Shown here piece by piece: positions 1 through 10,603 of a DNA stretch of 29,469 nucleotides. How positions within the stretch are numbered: the stretch's first letter is position 1; each line of letters opens with the position of its first letter. The stretch covers positions 590,732 to 620,200 of the forward strand of contig NMRA01000230.1 in assembly GCA_002633005.1 (NCBI GenBank), in the 5' to 3' direction. This stretch comes from Phoronis australis. Its lineage: Eukaryota > Phoronida > Phoronidae. The notes below the pieces were generated by a model, which was not told the DNA's origin, did not search any database, and saw only the letters and a program-made list of their open reading frames with translations. Both the position numbers and the translations under genes were made by a program.

Positions 1-864
1 TTAAGTTTTTAAATTTGAGAAAAATATTGACATACCTCCACCTTCTCCACTTCCAGTTGGCTTAATAGTTTCTGCAAATTATAATTCAGTTTTATGATCT
101 TAAGTATTCATATCTGTAAGCAGAAGTTGGTGCATGAGAAATGCGCCTATGAATGCACCGCAAGCGGTATGCTTCTGGGAGTGTTTATTTACATTCCAAA
201 ACGGCCACTAGATGGTGCAAAATATGCTGAATCCATCTAAAAATAGCAACACGTCATTGTTTCTTTAATGGAAAGCTATTGTCTGCCTAATATTAAGTTT
301 CTAAATTTGAGAAAAATATTGACATACCTCCACCTTCTCCACTTCCAGTTGGCTTAATAGTTTCTGCAAATTATAATTAAGTTTTATGATGTTAAGTATT
401 CATATCTGTAAGCAGAAGTTGGTGCATGAGAAATGCGCCTATGAATGCACCGCAAGCGGTATGCTTCTGGGAGTGTTTATTTACATTCCAAAACGGCCAC
501 TAGATGGTGCAAAATATGCTGAATCCATCTAAAAATAGCAACACGTCATTGTTTCTTTAATGGAAAGCTATTGTCTGCCTAATATTAAGTTTCTAAATTT
601 GAGAAAAATATTGACATACCTCCACCTTCTCCACTTCCAGTTGGCTTAATAGTTTCTGCAAATTATAATTAAGTTTTATGATGTTAAGTATTCATATCTG
701 TAAGCAGAAGTTGGTGCATGAGAAATGCGCCCATGAATGCACCGCAAGCGGTATGCTTCTGGGAGTGTTTATTTACATTCCAAAACGGCCACTAGATGGT
801 GCAAAATATGCTGAATTCATCTAAAAATAGCAACACATCATTGTTTCTTTAATGGAAAGCTATT
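1..864. repeat. Tandem array, 292-bp unit, about 3 copies
   Basis: Unit starts at 1, 293 and 585 are nearly identical, giving a period of 292 bp. The array stops at about 864, where the third copy diverges. It may continue to the left of the window. Each unit is composite. About half is the 5' part of interspersed family A (beginning near 722 in the third unit), and the rest is a separate AT-rich segment with a pyrimidine tract followed by CAG. Near-identity between units implies recent amplification or ongoing homogenisation. No open frame crosses a unit. Confidence 0.95.
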
Positions 865-1090
865 TACCAAATTTCATAAAAATTCGCCAAGGAACGTCAG
901 AGAAAATTAGGAAAACTGAAAAAATGAAACTGCGACTAGGGGGCACAGCTTTCGTTGGGTCTGTCCTGAAGGTGCCTTTCAATGCCAATGTCATATAAAT
1001 ACACTTGCAAAATTTAACAAAGATTTTGCAATGGGTTTAGGAGATACATGTACACATATGGAAGGAAAAAATGCCTAGGAGGGGCTCATA
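722..1090 (+). repeat. Interspersed family A, truncated copy
   Basis: The third tandem unit runs on into further family A sequence that the tandem units lack: a 'ccaaatttcataaaaattcgcc' type block, a 'gactagggggcac' block and a 'gggtttaggagatac' block. The same blocks occur in the same order in the long copies at 2024 and 3954. The copy ends in a short minisatellite near 1100. It suggests that the tandem array grew from the 5' end of a resident A element. Confidence 0.7.
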
Positions 1091-1099
1091 CTGAAATCG

Positions 1100-1175
1100 C
1101 CTCGACCCACAATCCCCTTGACCCACAACACCCTCGATCCAGGATAGAGGATCCAGGATCCCCTTGACCCACGAC
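1100..1175. repeat. Short minisatellite of CCCTTGACCCAC-type units
   Basis: Four or five imperfect 14-18 bp units occur in a row, variations of CCTTGACCCACAA, with CGATCCAGGAT and GGATCCAGGAT variants in the middle. It is GC-rich against an AT-rich surround. No function is evident. Confidence 0.6.
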
Positions 1176-1368
1176 CTATTGCAATAGAGATATCTAAGCC
1201 CTTTTTACATATTTCACAACCTTATTATGTCGTTTTGACTGTCTACTATTTTACCTGATGACGATTACTGAATATTTTTCAAACATCATTTTCAAGCTGC
1301 ACAATAGCTTTATTTCTGTTTTCCCAGCATTTCTTACTTCTCATTTGGCCAGACACTAATATTATTCT

Positions 1369-1535
1369 CGTGAATGCGCCGTAAGGACAACCTACTATTA
1401 AGATTCTGTTCTCAGTGAGTTAGAGAAATAATGTTTGATACCTCCTTTATTTTCAGTTGGCTTAATGGTATCTGAAAATCATAATTTAATTGTACAATGA
1501 AAATTTTTACATAAACCTATTTATAAGTCAAAGTT
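1369..1535 (+). repeat. Diverged relic of the 292-bp unit
   Basis: This stretch begins with a GTGAATGCGCCGTAAG block, resembling the family A 5' end. It continues with TATTAAG, then a pyrimidine-rich block ending in CAGTTGGCTTAAT, and then a TCTGAAAATCATAATT block. The order is the same as in the 292-bp units, but it is diverged and internally deleted. It looks like an older copy of the unit outside the array. Confidence 0.55.
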
Positions 1536-2023
1536 GAGACTCAAGACAACTGGAAATGCAAGTAGGGAAATTTTACTATATGTCACAAAAGAAACAAGAA
1601 TGGTTTTCTTTCAGCTTTTTTAATACTGAATTGAAAGACATGAAATTAAAATTCAATGCCAAAGGCGTTCAAAATTCTTTTGTCTTAATACCAAAACAAA
1701 TTTTTCATCATTTGTTATAGCGGTTGGGACTAGGAGTCCTGACTTGTCTGACATAGTCATAGTGCCACCATGTGGAATAGTTTCTAAAAGAACACTTTGT
1801 AACCAATTGCATGGCTCAGAGCAGGAGCAGTTGCGAATAAATGACGATCTAACAAAACCTATGAAACATGATCAGAAAGAAGTCCTACACAGGACCCCCC
1901 TGCGAGACAAATTTGGATTAACTACAAGAAAAGTGGATTGTAACCTTGTAGCCATGTGGCTCAGGAATAAATTAATTAAAATAAAAAAGAGGCAAATAAG
2001 AAACAAGAGAAACACTAAGCGAT
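1536..2023. other. No recognised gene; AT-rich interval
   Basis: A 93-codon open frame (1744-2025) ends in a lysine/arginine-rich tail and runs into the start of the next family A copy. It has no recognisable domain and no splice support. I see nothing else here. Confidence 0.4.
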
Positions 2024-3696
2024 GAAATGTCCCCACGAATGCACTGCTAATGATGTGCTTCTAGGGGTGTGTATTTGGAATATAAAAATGACAACTAGAT
2101 GGTGCAAAATATGTCGAATCAATCCGAGAACTTGTATGTGTCATCAAAGCAATTTACAAAATTTCATAAAAATCCATCAAGGAACTTCTGAGAAAACAGT
2201 CGAAAATGAAAAAATGAAATTGCCACTAAGAGGCTATTTAAGCGCAAAAACACAACTGCCACTAAAAGACGCCAAAGTATATAAAGTCTTCAGAAAATCA
2301 TCGTCTGACTTCTTCTTCCCAATGGAACGCAAATGCCAATATCCACATCCATCCTTAGAGTGGTGTGGTTGACAGAGGGACAGATGCCAAATAACGGCTC
2401 GAAAACAGCAAAAATGGCCACAAGGTGGCACAAAATGCCTCAAATTCTACTGAAGACCGGATGATAGCGTCAACTCACTAATAGATGCCCCAACTGCCAA
2501 ATCTCATGAAAATCCATTGACGACCCTTTCGGATTCAGAGGTTTAAGGGGGCACACCTGTAGCATGTTCTGCCCGAAAGTCGTCATTCTCTGTTTTCAAC
2601 TTTTTAAAAATACATCAGCAAAATTCAATAAAGATCCTGCAGAGCATGTAACAGATACAGCCATGGGTGAAAAAACAAAAAAAACTGCCACTAGGAGACG
2701 CCATAGTATTCCAAGCCATCGGAAAATCATCTGCAACTGCCTAATAGTAAGAAAATATATGCCAATTTTCAAAATCATCCCTAGAGCGGTTTGGTTGAGA
2801 GAACGGTGGACGCCAAAACGCGAAAACAGTAAAAATGGCCACTAGGTGGTGCAAAGCACAACTGAATTTGTCCGAAAACGCGAGTATGGCATCATCACAC
2901 TAATAGATGTCTAACTACCAAATTTTATGAAAACCCATTTAGGACCTTCAAATCTACAGAGGTAACCGTAAAATATTAAAATTGCCAATAGGGGGCATAC
3001 CAGTAGTCGGAGAGGTCCGAAATTCATCATCCGTCATCACCTTCATCAGGACACATCCTGCCAAATCTCATCAAGATCCTGTGAGTGGTTTAGGAGATAC
3101 AGCCATGGGCGAAAAAACAAACAAAACTGCCACTAGGAGGCGCCAAGGTATTCCAAGACATCGGAAAATCATCGACAGCTCCGCTGTACACAGTAAGAAC
3201 ATATCAGTCAATTTTCAAAATCATCCCTACAGCGGTTTGATTGAGAGAACGGCAGACGCCAAAAAACAGACTCGCAAAGTATCTCAAATCCCTTTGAAAA
3301 TGGGAGGATGGCATATTCTTACTAATAGATGCCTAACTCATAAATTTTATGAAGAATCTGTTGAGGATATCCGAAGATACAGAGATAAGCGTAAAAAACT
3401 AAAATTGCCACTATGGGCCACACCGGTAGTCAGAGAGGTCCGAAATTCGTCGTCGTGTGTCGTCAGCTTCATAGAAACACATCTGCTAAATCTCATCAAT
3501 ATCCTGTGAGGGGTTTAGGAGATACAGCTGCGGAAGCTGGACGACAGACGCCGAATGACGGATTATGCCACCACATATAAATTTATTTATTCATTATTAT
3601 TTATTTATTATTGTTGTGATATTTAAAATGAGGGTGGCCTCTTCAGTGATAGCACTGCTTTCCAAGAGGACCCTCAAAATATGTGGGCGCATAAAA
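2024..3696 (+). repeat. Interspersed family A, long copy 1
   Basis: The copy starts with the ATGTCCCCACGAATGC block and ends with ATATGTGGGCGCAT. The outer ends are roughly inverted (ATGCGCCCA at the left in other copies, TGGGCGCAT at the right), which hints at short terminal inverted repeats. The interior is built of modules about 425-445 bp long, seen from the recurring CCGAAATTCATCATC block near 2573, 3018 and 3441. Each module carries GCCACTAGG-type motifs, a 'gccaaatctcatcaagatcctg' type block and a 'tttaggagatacag' block. Short open frames through it (for example 2982-3509) follow the repeat and have no protein-family signature. I infer a non-autonomous element of unknown class. Confidence 0.75.
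3630..3675. repeat. Hairpin near the 3' end of family A copy 1
   Basis: The arms GAGGGT + CCTCTT and AAGAGG + ACCCTC pair. An inner CAGTG/CACTG stem closes a four-base loop (ATAG). The structure follows an ATTTATT-rich run and precedes the ATGTGGGCGCAT terminus. It is absent at the same place in copy 2, so it may be a separate small insertion or a variable tail. Confidence 0.6.
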
Positions 3697-4602
3697 ATGC
3701 TTTCACAATTTGAAAATAAAAATTAACCTTCAACCATATTATTATAATGTAAATGAAATGTTGACCTCGTTTCAATAGCCATAGACACATCTATAAAATG
3801 CATTAGAGTTAAAAACCACACACAGAAACACAACGTCCTTTCGAGCTAAGGACCCTTCTGTACGTAGGACGTGAATGCACAGTCTATTCTGTTTTCCGCT
3901 TTCGTAGCACCATGTCCTCAAGATTTGGAACAAGAGCAACAAGGAGCGTTGAAATGCGCCCATGAATGCACAGCAAACGGTGTTTCTCTAGGGGTGTTTA
4001 TATGGAACATAAAAATAATCACTAGATGCCGAAAAATATGTCGAATCCATTCAAAAACCATCAAAGCTATCCAAATTTCATGAAATCTGCCAAGAAACTT
4101 CTGAGAAACCGAGGAAAACGAAAAAGGAACTTGCCACTAAAGAGGATATAGGTGCAAAAACATAACTGTCATTAAGAGGCACCACAGTAAATAAAGTTGT
4201 CAGAAAATTGGACGACATCGTCACCTCACTAATATTCACTGTATGCCTATGTGCTAGATTTTATGAAAATCCATTGACGAACTTTGAAGGTAAACATAAA
4301 AAAATAAAATTGCCACTAAGGGGCACACCAAAGTCAGAGAGGTCCGAAATTCATCGTCTATCGCCATCTTCATAGAAACGCATCTGGTAAATCTCATCAA
4401 GATCCTGTGAGGGTTTAGGAGATGTCGCAATGGGCGCAAAAACAAATAAAACTGCCACCAGGAGGCGCCACAGTACTCGAAGTTGTCGGAAAATTATCGT
4501 CAAATGCAAAAACATATATGCCAATTTTCAAGATCATCACTGGAGCGCTTTGGTTGATAGAAGAGCGGACGCCAAAAACAGACTCAAAAACATTAAAATA
4601 GG

Positions 4603-4616
4603 CCACTAGGTGGCGC
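4603..4616 (+). promoter_or_regulatory. CTCF-core-like motif in family A
   Basis: CCACTAGGTGGCGC fits all 14 positions of the published CTCF core CCASYAGRKGGCRS and is preceded by GG as in the extended motif. Whether the protein binds here is unknown. Confidence 0.5.
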
Positions 4617-5044
4617 AAAGTACCTCAAATCTCTCCGAAAATGGACGGATGTCATCATCTTACAAATAGATTCCAATCACATCTAAGGAAAATCGTTTGA
4701 GAACCTCCGAAAATACAGACTTTTCTGAAGTAAGTGTAAAAAAAACTAAAATTGCCACTAGAGTTTCCGAAATTCGTCGTCGTCTTTCGCCATCTTCAAA
4801 GAAGCACATCTGCTAAATCTAATCAAGATCCTGCGATTGGTTTAGGAGATGCAGTCATGGGCGCAAAAACAAGAGGTGCCACCGTAGTCAAAGTCGTCGG
4901 AAAATCATCCTCAGCTGCCCTCTTCACTGTAAAAACATATGCCGTATTCGCCGTAATAACCACCCATGCCCCTATAAGTGCCCCCCACGCGTTTTCAGAC
5001 TTTGCTGAAATAAGCGCCCAGTCCATGAACGTGTACATGCAAAC

Positions 5045-5699
5045 TTATGACGTACCTACAGTCCTAAAACAGTAACGTCTTCAATTTATCAAAAAAATTA
5101 CACTTCAAAGTAACGCAGCGCTTCAAAAAGAAACGTTGTTGCTACGCTCTCGCGACAACCGTGTCCCACTGTAGTCTGACCTTTCAGTAGACTCATCGAC
5201 TGTCTCATGAATAAAAACAACTCGGTGTTAAACGCACGTGGCCAGGAAGCGCACGCTACATACATGAGCCTGTCATCAAAGACATTAGTCGGGAACTATC
5301 CAATCATGAAACGGGTAGCATAGCATCGATAAGAAATGAATATTGGCACTAATTTCCGACAATTTCTAAAACTATAAAACATGTTTGCGTTATTTTTGAG
5401 ATGGATTTGATTAACCATAATTGGTGTTTTTAAGCCGAATATCTGATAAAATGACAACTGACAGTTAATGCTTACACACCCTTACACCGAAAAATAACTG
5501 TCAGATAGTCACGTACGCATCCAGCTACACGGCGGCTAATATGGGGCTTACCGAGACAAATGTCGAAAGTTTTTAGCACGAGACCGGCAAGTGCTGAATG
5601 AAACACGTTCTGGTTTAGGTCTACTGCTTGTGAAAATTTCTTTAGACACATCTAGCTAGGTAGATTGCGTGGCTCTGGCCAAAAGACGGTCTGCTTTGG
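5045..5699. other. Interior of the nested element; no gene seen
   Basis: This is unique sequence between the left terminal repeat and the family B part of the nested element. No domain, splice structure or repeat was recognised. Confidence 0.5.
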
Positions 5700-6289
5700 C
5701 AAATGAACTCTGGTGACACGCACACACTCGCTTACTTGCAGACGAACTTCAAAACAAACGTCACATGAGAACAACATGTGTGTTCGTCCAGACATTTTTC
5801 TCGCCGTGTTGCCGATCATACATGTACATGTAGATGGCACGATGTTGCACAGATTTGTACTTAAACCTGCCGTTAATCCAGACTCCACGGGAACTCAAAA
5901 AGAGATGCTACTTATAAAACTTAATGAGGATTTCAGGTAATTTGCTTGAGTCGAAACCATTTTTATTCAAGCATTGAAGTCGCCATATCGAAGACGGCGA
6001 TTTCGAGGCAGTAAGTCGGCGAGTTTTCGCCCTGGGATTTCAGCACAATTTTCTGTAAAATGATCGTAATTTAGCAGCAAAGTTTGATAGCAATGCACCA
6101 CAGTTTTGTTGAAAGTCTTTCATAGATTACGTACATATACGTCACAGAGCGTAAATTTGATGAATCTCAGCTTCGGATTTTACCTGTTTCGGAGACCAGG
6201 TTTCAACCGCATTGGGTTTTAATAAGCGCCCCCCCCCCCTGAACCGAACTTTCTAAGTGCCCTGCGCAGTTATTACGGTGAATACGGTA
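5700..6289 (+). repeat. Family B copy 1
   Basis: Blocks such as CAGACGAACTTCAAAACAAA, ATTTCAGGTAATTTG, GAGTCGAAAC, GGCAAGTTTTCGCCC-like and ACGTCACAGAGCGTAAATTT recur in the same order. They are seen at 22925-23636 and 26037-26436 on this strand, and inverted at 28360-28870. This copy ends with the terminal motif of the nested element (TTATTACGGTGAATACGG). The other copies end with degenerate TTATT(A/T)GAGCCAATACAGTA-type versions. Confidence 0.8.
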
Positions 6290-6372
6290 CGTCAATTTTC
6301 AAAATCATCCCTAGAGCAGTTTGGTTGAAAGAAGGGTGGATGTCAAAATAGACTCAAAAACATTAAAAATTG

Positions 6373-6386
6373 CCACTAGGTGGCGC
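6373..6386 (+). promoter_or_regulatory. CTCF-core-like motif in family A
   Basis: A second perfect match, CCACTAGGTGGCGC, lies in the part of A copy 2 to the right of the nested insertion. One-mismatch versions occur at 205, 497, 789, 933, 2418, 2839, 3130, 4313 and 4455, all on the same strand. Confidence 0.5.
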
Positions 6387-6913
6387 AGAATACCTCAAAT
6401 CTGTCCCAGAACAGACTGATGGCATCGTCTCATTAATACATTACCTAACTGCCAAATTTCATGAAAATCCGTTGAGGACCTCCGAAGATTAGGAGGTAAG
6501 CGTAGATTTAAATTTGCCACTAGGAGACACACCGGTAGTGGGAGAGATCCGAAATTTGTCGTCTGTTGTCAGCTTTATAGGAATACATCTGCCAAATTTC
6601 ATCACGATACTGTGAGGATTTAGGAGATACGGCTGCGGACGCCGGACGCCCAGACAGAGAAGACGGCAAATGCGAACATATGTAAATATGTGGGCGCATA
6701 AAAATGTTTTCAAATTGTCAAAATAGTTGGAACAGTCCTAAAGCAATGCCGTACAACTGATGCCTGGTGTTATCAATAGAAGAGATCACAGGACAGTACC
6801 AGTTCATTAGCGATTTTTCAAAACTGTCGTATCTTATTGATACTAAGTTGAAGACTTTAGTGTAGAATTTTAGAACTTTAGGTGAAGGCACTTTTCGCAT
6901 GTGCGTACGGCAA

Positions 6914-7000
6914 CCATGGACTGGGCGCTTATTTTAGCAAAGACTGTAAACGCTTGGGTGTGGTTACAGTGGCATGGACGCTTATTACGGCGAATACGGT
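6914..7000 (-). repeat. Detached terminus of the nested-element family
   Basis: Read on the minus strand it begins CCGTATTCGCCGTAATAAG. It then follows the left end of the nested element (4942-5027), including an ACTTTGCTGAAATAAGCGCCC-like block and the CAGTCCATG end. So 4942-5027 and 6914-7000 form an imperfect inverted pair. It may be a second end of a larger element or a solo fragment. Confidence 0.65.
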
Positions 7001-9050
7001 AAAACAAAATGTTGATTTAATGAACTTATTTTTTCCTGTTGGTACCTTGTGTTTGTAAAAAATGCTTGGCCTTCGGTAAAATCAAGATGCAAAAATATCC
7101 ATACAAAAAGTTCCAAAGGTAATCTAGAGCATAATAACAAGACCTAAAGGAAGGCACGTCAAGTGGCTTTTGCGCTGGAGTCAACATGTTATTTCTGCTC
7201 TGACCTGCCAGGCTGTGTTTTGTGTTGAAAAAGCCGATACTAGGCATTTTTAAGCGGTAGGAACCTACCACCTACTTTACCGAGCACTTTTTCACATCCT
7301 CATTGTTGTAGTCACTCGCTTTGTGTTTTTCAGTGCATTGGGTCATTGGGTGGCTTGTATGAAATGATTTCATAGCAATCATTGTTTCATCTTTCATATT
7401 TTTGATCCCCAGGATCTTTTTAAGAATTGGGCTTTTCTTTTTTCTGCTGAGCCTCGAGGAAAGTAAACCGGTGTTTAGAAAGGATAGAGGAAACTGTTGG
7501 AGACATTGGGAAGAACAGAGGGATACAACTGGAAGAAGAATAAACATCTGCTGGAATATTCTCTGAAACTCAAAAATGCCACTGTGGATCAAAAAATTCA
7601 TAAATGTACCTGCGTGTACTATGATAACACATCACCATTACTACGTATTTACATGGGCATGGGTAAGAAACATCAACAACATGGCCCAGAAAATACGTTT
7701 GTACAAGTTGAGGGTGAGCTCTAATTTAAAAAAAATGATTGAAATGCATTCTCATTACAATGATGATTGGTAATGTTTTAAAATTTATTTCACTTTTGAT
7801 ATTTTGACAGCCACATTTGCTTATTTAAGTTTTGAGTTAGTATTCTACTTCACGCATAACAGCCATTTTCCTGATAACTAACAGCTGTCAAATACAAAAT
7901 GAATATCACTTTTATTCCCATCTACATTGCTTACCTTCTTCAAATGGAAGTGAAGATTATTGGGGGTTGTTTCATAATCTTTAATCAAGTGTATTGGAAA
8001 GTTAAAATCCTAGAGTATATTCGTAGCATAGGCCCACCTGTGATGATTCCGTGCAAATAGTCAGTAAGTACATTTTAATTACATTGAATTAGTAGCAAAG
8101 ACCAATTCATGTAGCTTAAATACTGCAAATCTATGAATTATTCTGAATTGATATCTTAGTTACAACAAGCAATTTATTACTAGAAATTCAGAGTGTACGT
8201 CCGTCATTAACTCCATCATTAACTCAACTTAAACACGCATCAAGCTGCCTCACAAAAAGTTCTTAGAAGATATCCTCAAAAAATTATTGTGTTGTACTTT
8301 GCAAACATTCCACTGAGTCATTATGTAAAACAAAAAATGTAACTTTAAGCCACTCAAAGAAAGTCAACGTCAACAATTAAAAAAAATCCAATTCTCTTCG
8401 CTTGTCTGTCACACATAAGGCAATTTTCTCAGTCAGACCAAAAGTAAGGGGTAAATCAGATGCTATAAAACCTATCAATGACACCTATCAATTGATAGCT
8501 ATTTATAGCTATTTTCCTAACATGAACGTCCCCAAATGAAATTGCCGTAAGCCATTTTAGTCATTCTGTTATTAGAATTTTACCAATAGTAATTTTTACT
8601 CTGATGACGAGAAAATGACATGTTGTCTTATTACTTTTGCATTGTTTTGTATATTCTGGTCAGTTGTTCACTAGACTATATGGAGTTAGCTGTAACCTGG
8701 CGTTCAAAGCCTCGATTTTTTGGGACATTCAGATGACCTATTTTCTACGCCATGTGGCTCAATCACGCAGTCAATCAGATCCAACACTACGCTTTACCTT
8801 AACAAACAGAAATAAGGCTCTTCTGTGTATCTATTTGTTATACGATAGTAATTTCATAAACATGGTCGGTGGACATTCACGCAGAAGGCCATTACCACCA
8901 GAAGTCGAGAAGCAAATTCAGCAACACACAGCAACAAATGGATAAAAAAAACCCAATCATATGTTTAAGTTTGGTCGAGACAATGGCAATGTGGTCAAAC
9001 TCTGTAAAGAAATTGGCCTTGAACATAACAGAAATTAATTTACAAACAAC
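7001..9050. other. No recognised gene or repeat
   Basis: Two kilobases of AT-rich DNA. Open frames of 60-109 codons occur on both strands (for example minus 7272-7601, plus 7497-7724, plus 8637-8945), but none shows a known domain, a codon bias or splice sites I would trust. I see no repeat structure. Confidence 0.5.
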
Positions 9051-9062
9051 TCGGGTAAGAAT

Positions 9063-9605
9063 TTGACACGTTTGACACGCTCTAAAAACGTGAAGTATTG
9101 AAAAGCCCTAAAGGCGTGTCAAACGTGTAAAATATAGCGTGTCAAACGTGTCAAGAACATGCCAAAAACGTGTAATTTTCGTTCCAATACAACACGTTTG
9201 ACACGCTTAGCGTGTCAAACGTGGCAAAAAGTGTGTAAAACGTGGTGATAGCGTGTCGAACGTAGCGTGCCAAAACATGGCAAAAACGTGGCACTTTTGA
9301 CACTCTAGCGTGTCAAGAACATGCCAAAAACGTGTAATTTTCGTTCCAATACAACACGTTTGACACGCTTAGCGTGTCAAACGTGGCAATAAGCGTGTAA
9401 AACGTGGCGATAGCGTGTCGAGCTTGGCGTGCCAAACGGTGGCAAAAATGTGGCACTTTGGACACGCTAGCGTGTCGAACGTGGCGATAAGCGTGTAAAA
9501 CGTGGCGATAGCGTGTCGAACGTGGCGTGCCAAAACGTGGCAAAAACGTGGCACTTTTGACACCCTAGCGTGTCAAACGTGGTGCTTTTTACACGCTAGC
9601 CTGTA
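9063..9605. repeat. Left subterminal array (GACACG/CGTGTC)
   Basis: Dozens of CGTGTCAAACGTGG and GACACGC words occur here. A 162-bp higher-order repeat is visible: the block TCAAGAACATGCCAAAAACG recurs at 9151 and 9313. Perfect GACACGCTAGCGTGTC is at 9461-9476, and one-base-longer versions (GACACGCTTAGCGTGTC) occur near 9200 and 9362. Short open frames on the minus strand here (9313-9563) only translate the repeat. Confidence 0.85.
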
Positions 9606-10595
9606 ATCTGTGTCATTGCCATGGTAGCGACCCCACATTTAGCTTGAGGCCGTGTACAAGCCATAATGTTCTTGTTTATAGCAGCTCATCATCCACCATG
9701 GGAATCCATACTGAAAGCAAATGTATAAAGGGATTTCTTCTTTAAGTCACAGTATATTGTTACTGTTGATGTAAATAATCCAAAATCTGATAATGATATA
9801 GAATCATTAAAAGGATTATGTAACTATCCAACTCTTACCACATACTTTTGTCACTAAATTTCATTACATCTAGAATGACATTAACACAGAAATAAGAAAA
9901 TGGTTCAACATACAAGTTTGAAGTGCTTAAGCTGCTATGTATACATGTATGCATACAAGTTAGCTTTTGAGTCAGGCCAGTTGCTTGAAGACAGATTACG
10001 AAGTAAAGAACAGACACACTTTGTAACATCTTTGAATTACCAAGAGTGATTCAACATTTGTCATAACATTGAGTTCATGTTGATTTCGCAGCCCAAACCT
10101 CTACATACAATATCTTATCCTCATTCAAGGTGGCAAGTGAGTTGATCCAATAACAACAATTATGAATTAATATACTACTGAAGATGAGAGGCGTTCCAAC
10201 TTCATATATTACCTGCACAGTCAACAGTTTCTACTGACTCTTGTTTTCTGTTATAATCAAACTTACCTGTTAAAAGAAGGACAATTTGCAAGAAAAGTTT
10301 ATCAAGCCACTGTCAACCAGAGTACATACATACCAAACTTCGGTTAAAGCTGCACCACACTCGAAAACCATACTTCATAAGTGCTCTCCTGACACAACTG
10401 CACTCTCTGACAGCTAAACCAACTCTAACTCAGTATTTGGATATTTGAATAGGCAGTGAAAACTTTTGCTGCAAATTCTTTGATGTTATTAAGGGAACAA
10501 TTGTTTAGTCATTCAAATTGGGTGATTACCTCCCAGTGGCCTTTTCAGAACTGCCAAGCCTATGTAAACTGTATCTTTATTGAAGAGTTCTATCA
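9606..10595. other. Interior of the palindrome-array element; nothing recognised
   Basis: This is AT-rich, unique sequence between the two arrays. It has no open frame above about 65 codons and no protein or RNA motif that I recognise. Confidence 0.5.
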
Positions 10596-10603
10596 TATTT
10601 TAC

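Larger units (their letters stand above)
4942..6289 (+). mobile_element. Nested 1.35-kb element with terminal inverted repeats
   Basis: The left end reads CCGTATTCGCCGTAATAAC. The right end reads, in reverse complement, CCGTATTCACCGTAATAAC, one mismatch in 19 bases. The element sits inside family A copy 2, whose sequence continues cleanly on the far side. No clear target duplication is visible. No open frame resembles a transposase, so it is non-autonomous. The left subterminal part has GCGCCC/AAGTGCCCCC-type stretches, and the right half (5700-6289) is homologous to the large inverted-repeat arms at 22-29 kb. A C10 run occurs at about 6229-6238. The superfamily is not assignable from what I see. 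Confidence 0.75.
3954..6705 (+). repeat. Interspersed family A, long copy 2, interrupted by an insertion
   Basis: The copy starts with AATGCGCCCATGAATGCA and ends with AATATGTGGGCGCAT, followed by AAAAATG as after copy 1. At 4941 family A sequence (AAAAACATATG) stops. It resumes at 6291 with GTCAATTTTCAAAATC, exactly the next block in the uninterrupted copies (compare 4510-4535). Removing 4942-6289 leaves about 1.4 kb of continuous A sequence. Open frames crossing the junction, such as 4752-5075, are therefore artefacts. Confidence 0.8.

Noticed and set aside
2982-3509. 175-codon plus-strand frame.
   Set aside because: It translates internal modules of family A, other copies carry stops in the same frame, and there is no protein-family signature.
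4752-5075. 107-codon plus-strand frame.
   Set aside because: It crosses the junction between family A and the nested insertion, so it cannot be an ancestral gene.
7272-7601. 109-codon minus-strand frame with a lysine-rich end, considered as a transposase fragment.
   Set aside because: No THAP, DDE or other motif could be identified in any frame of the region.
9313-9563. Two overlapping minus-strand frames rich in RHARHA/TLIATF words.
   Set aside because: They are translations of the subterminal palindrome array in different frames.
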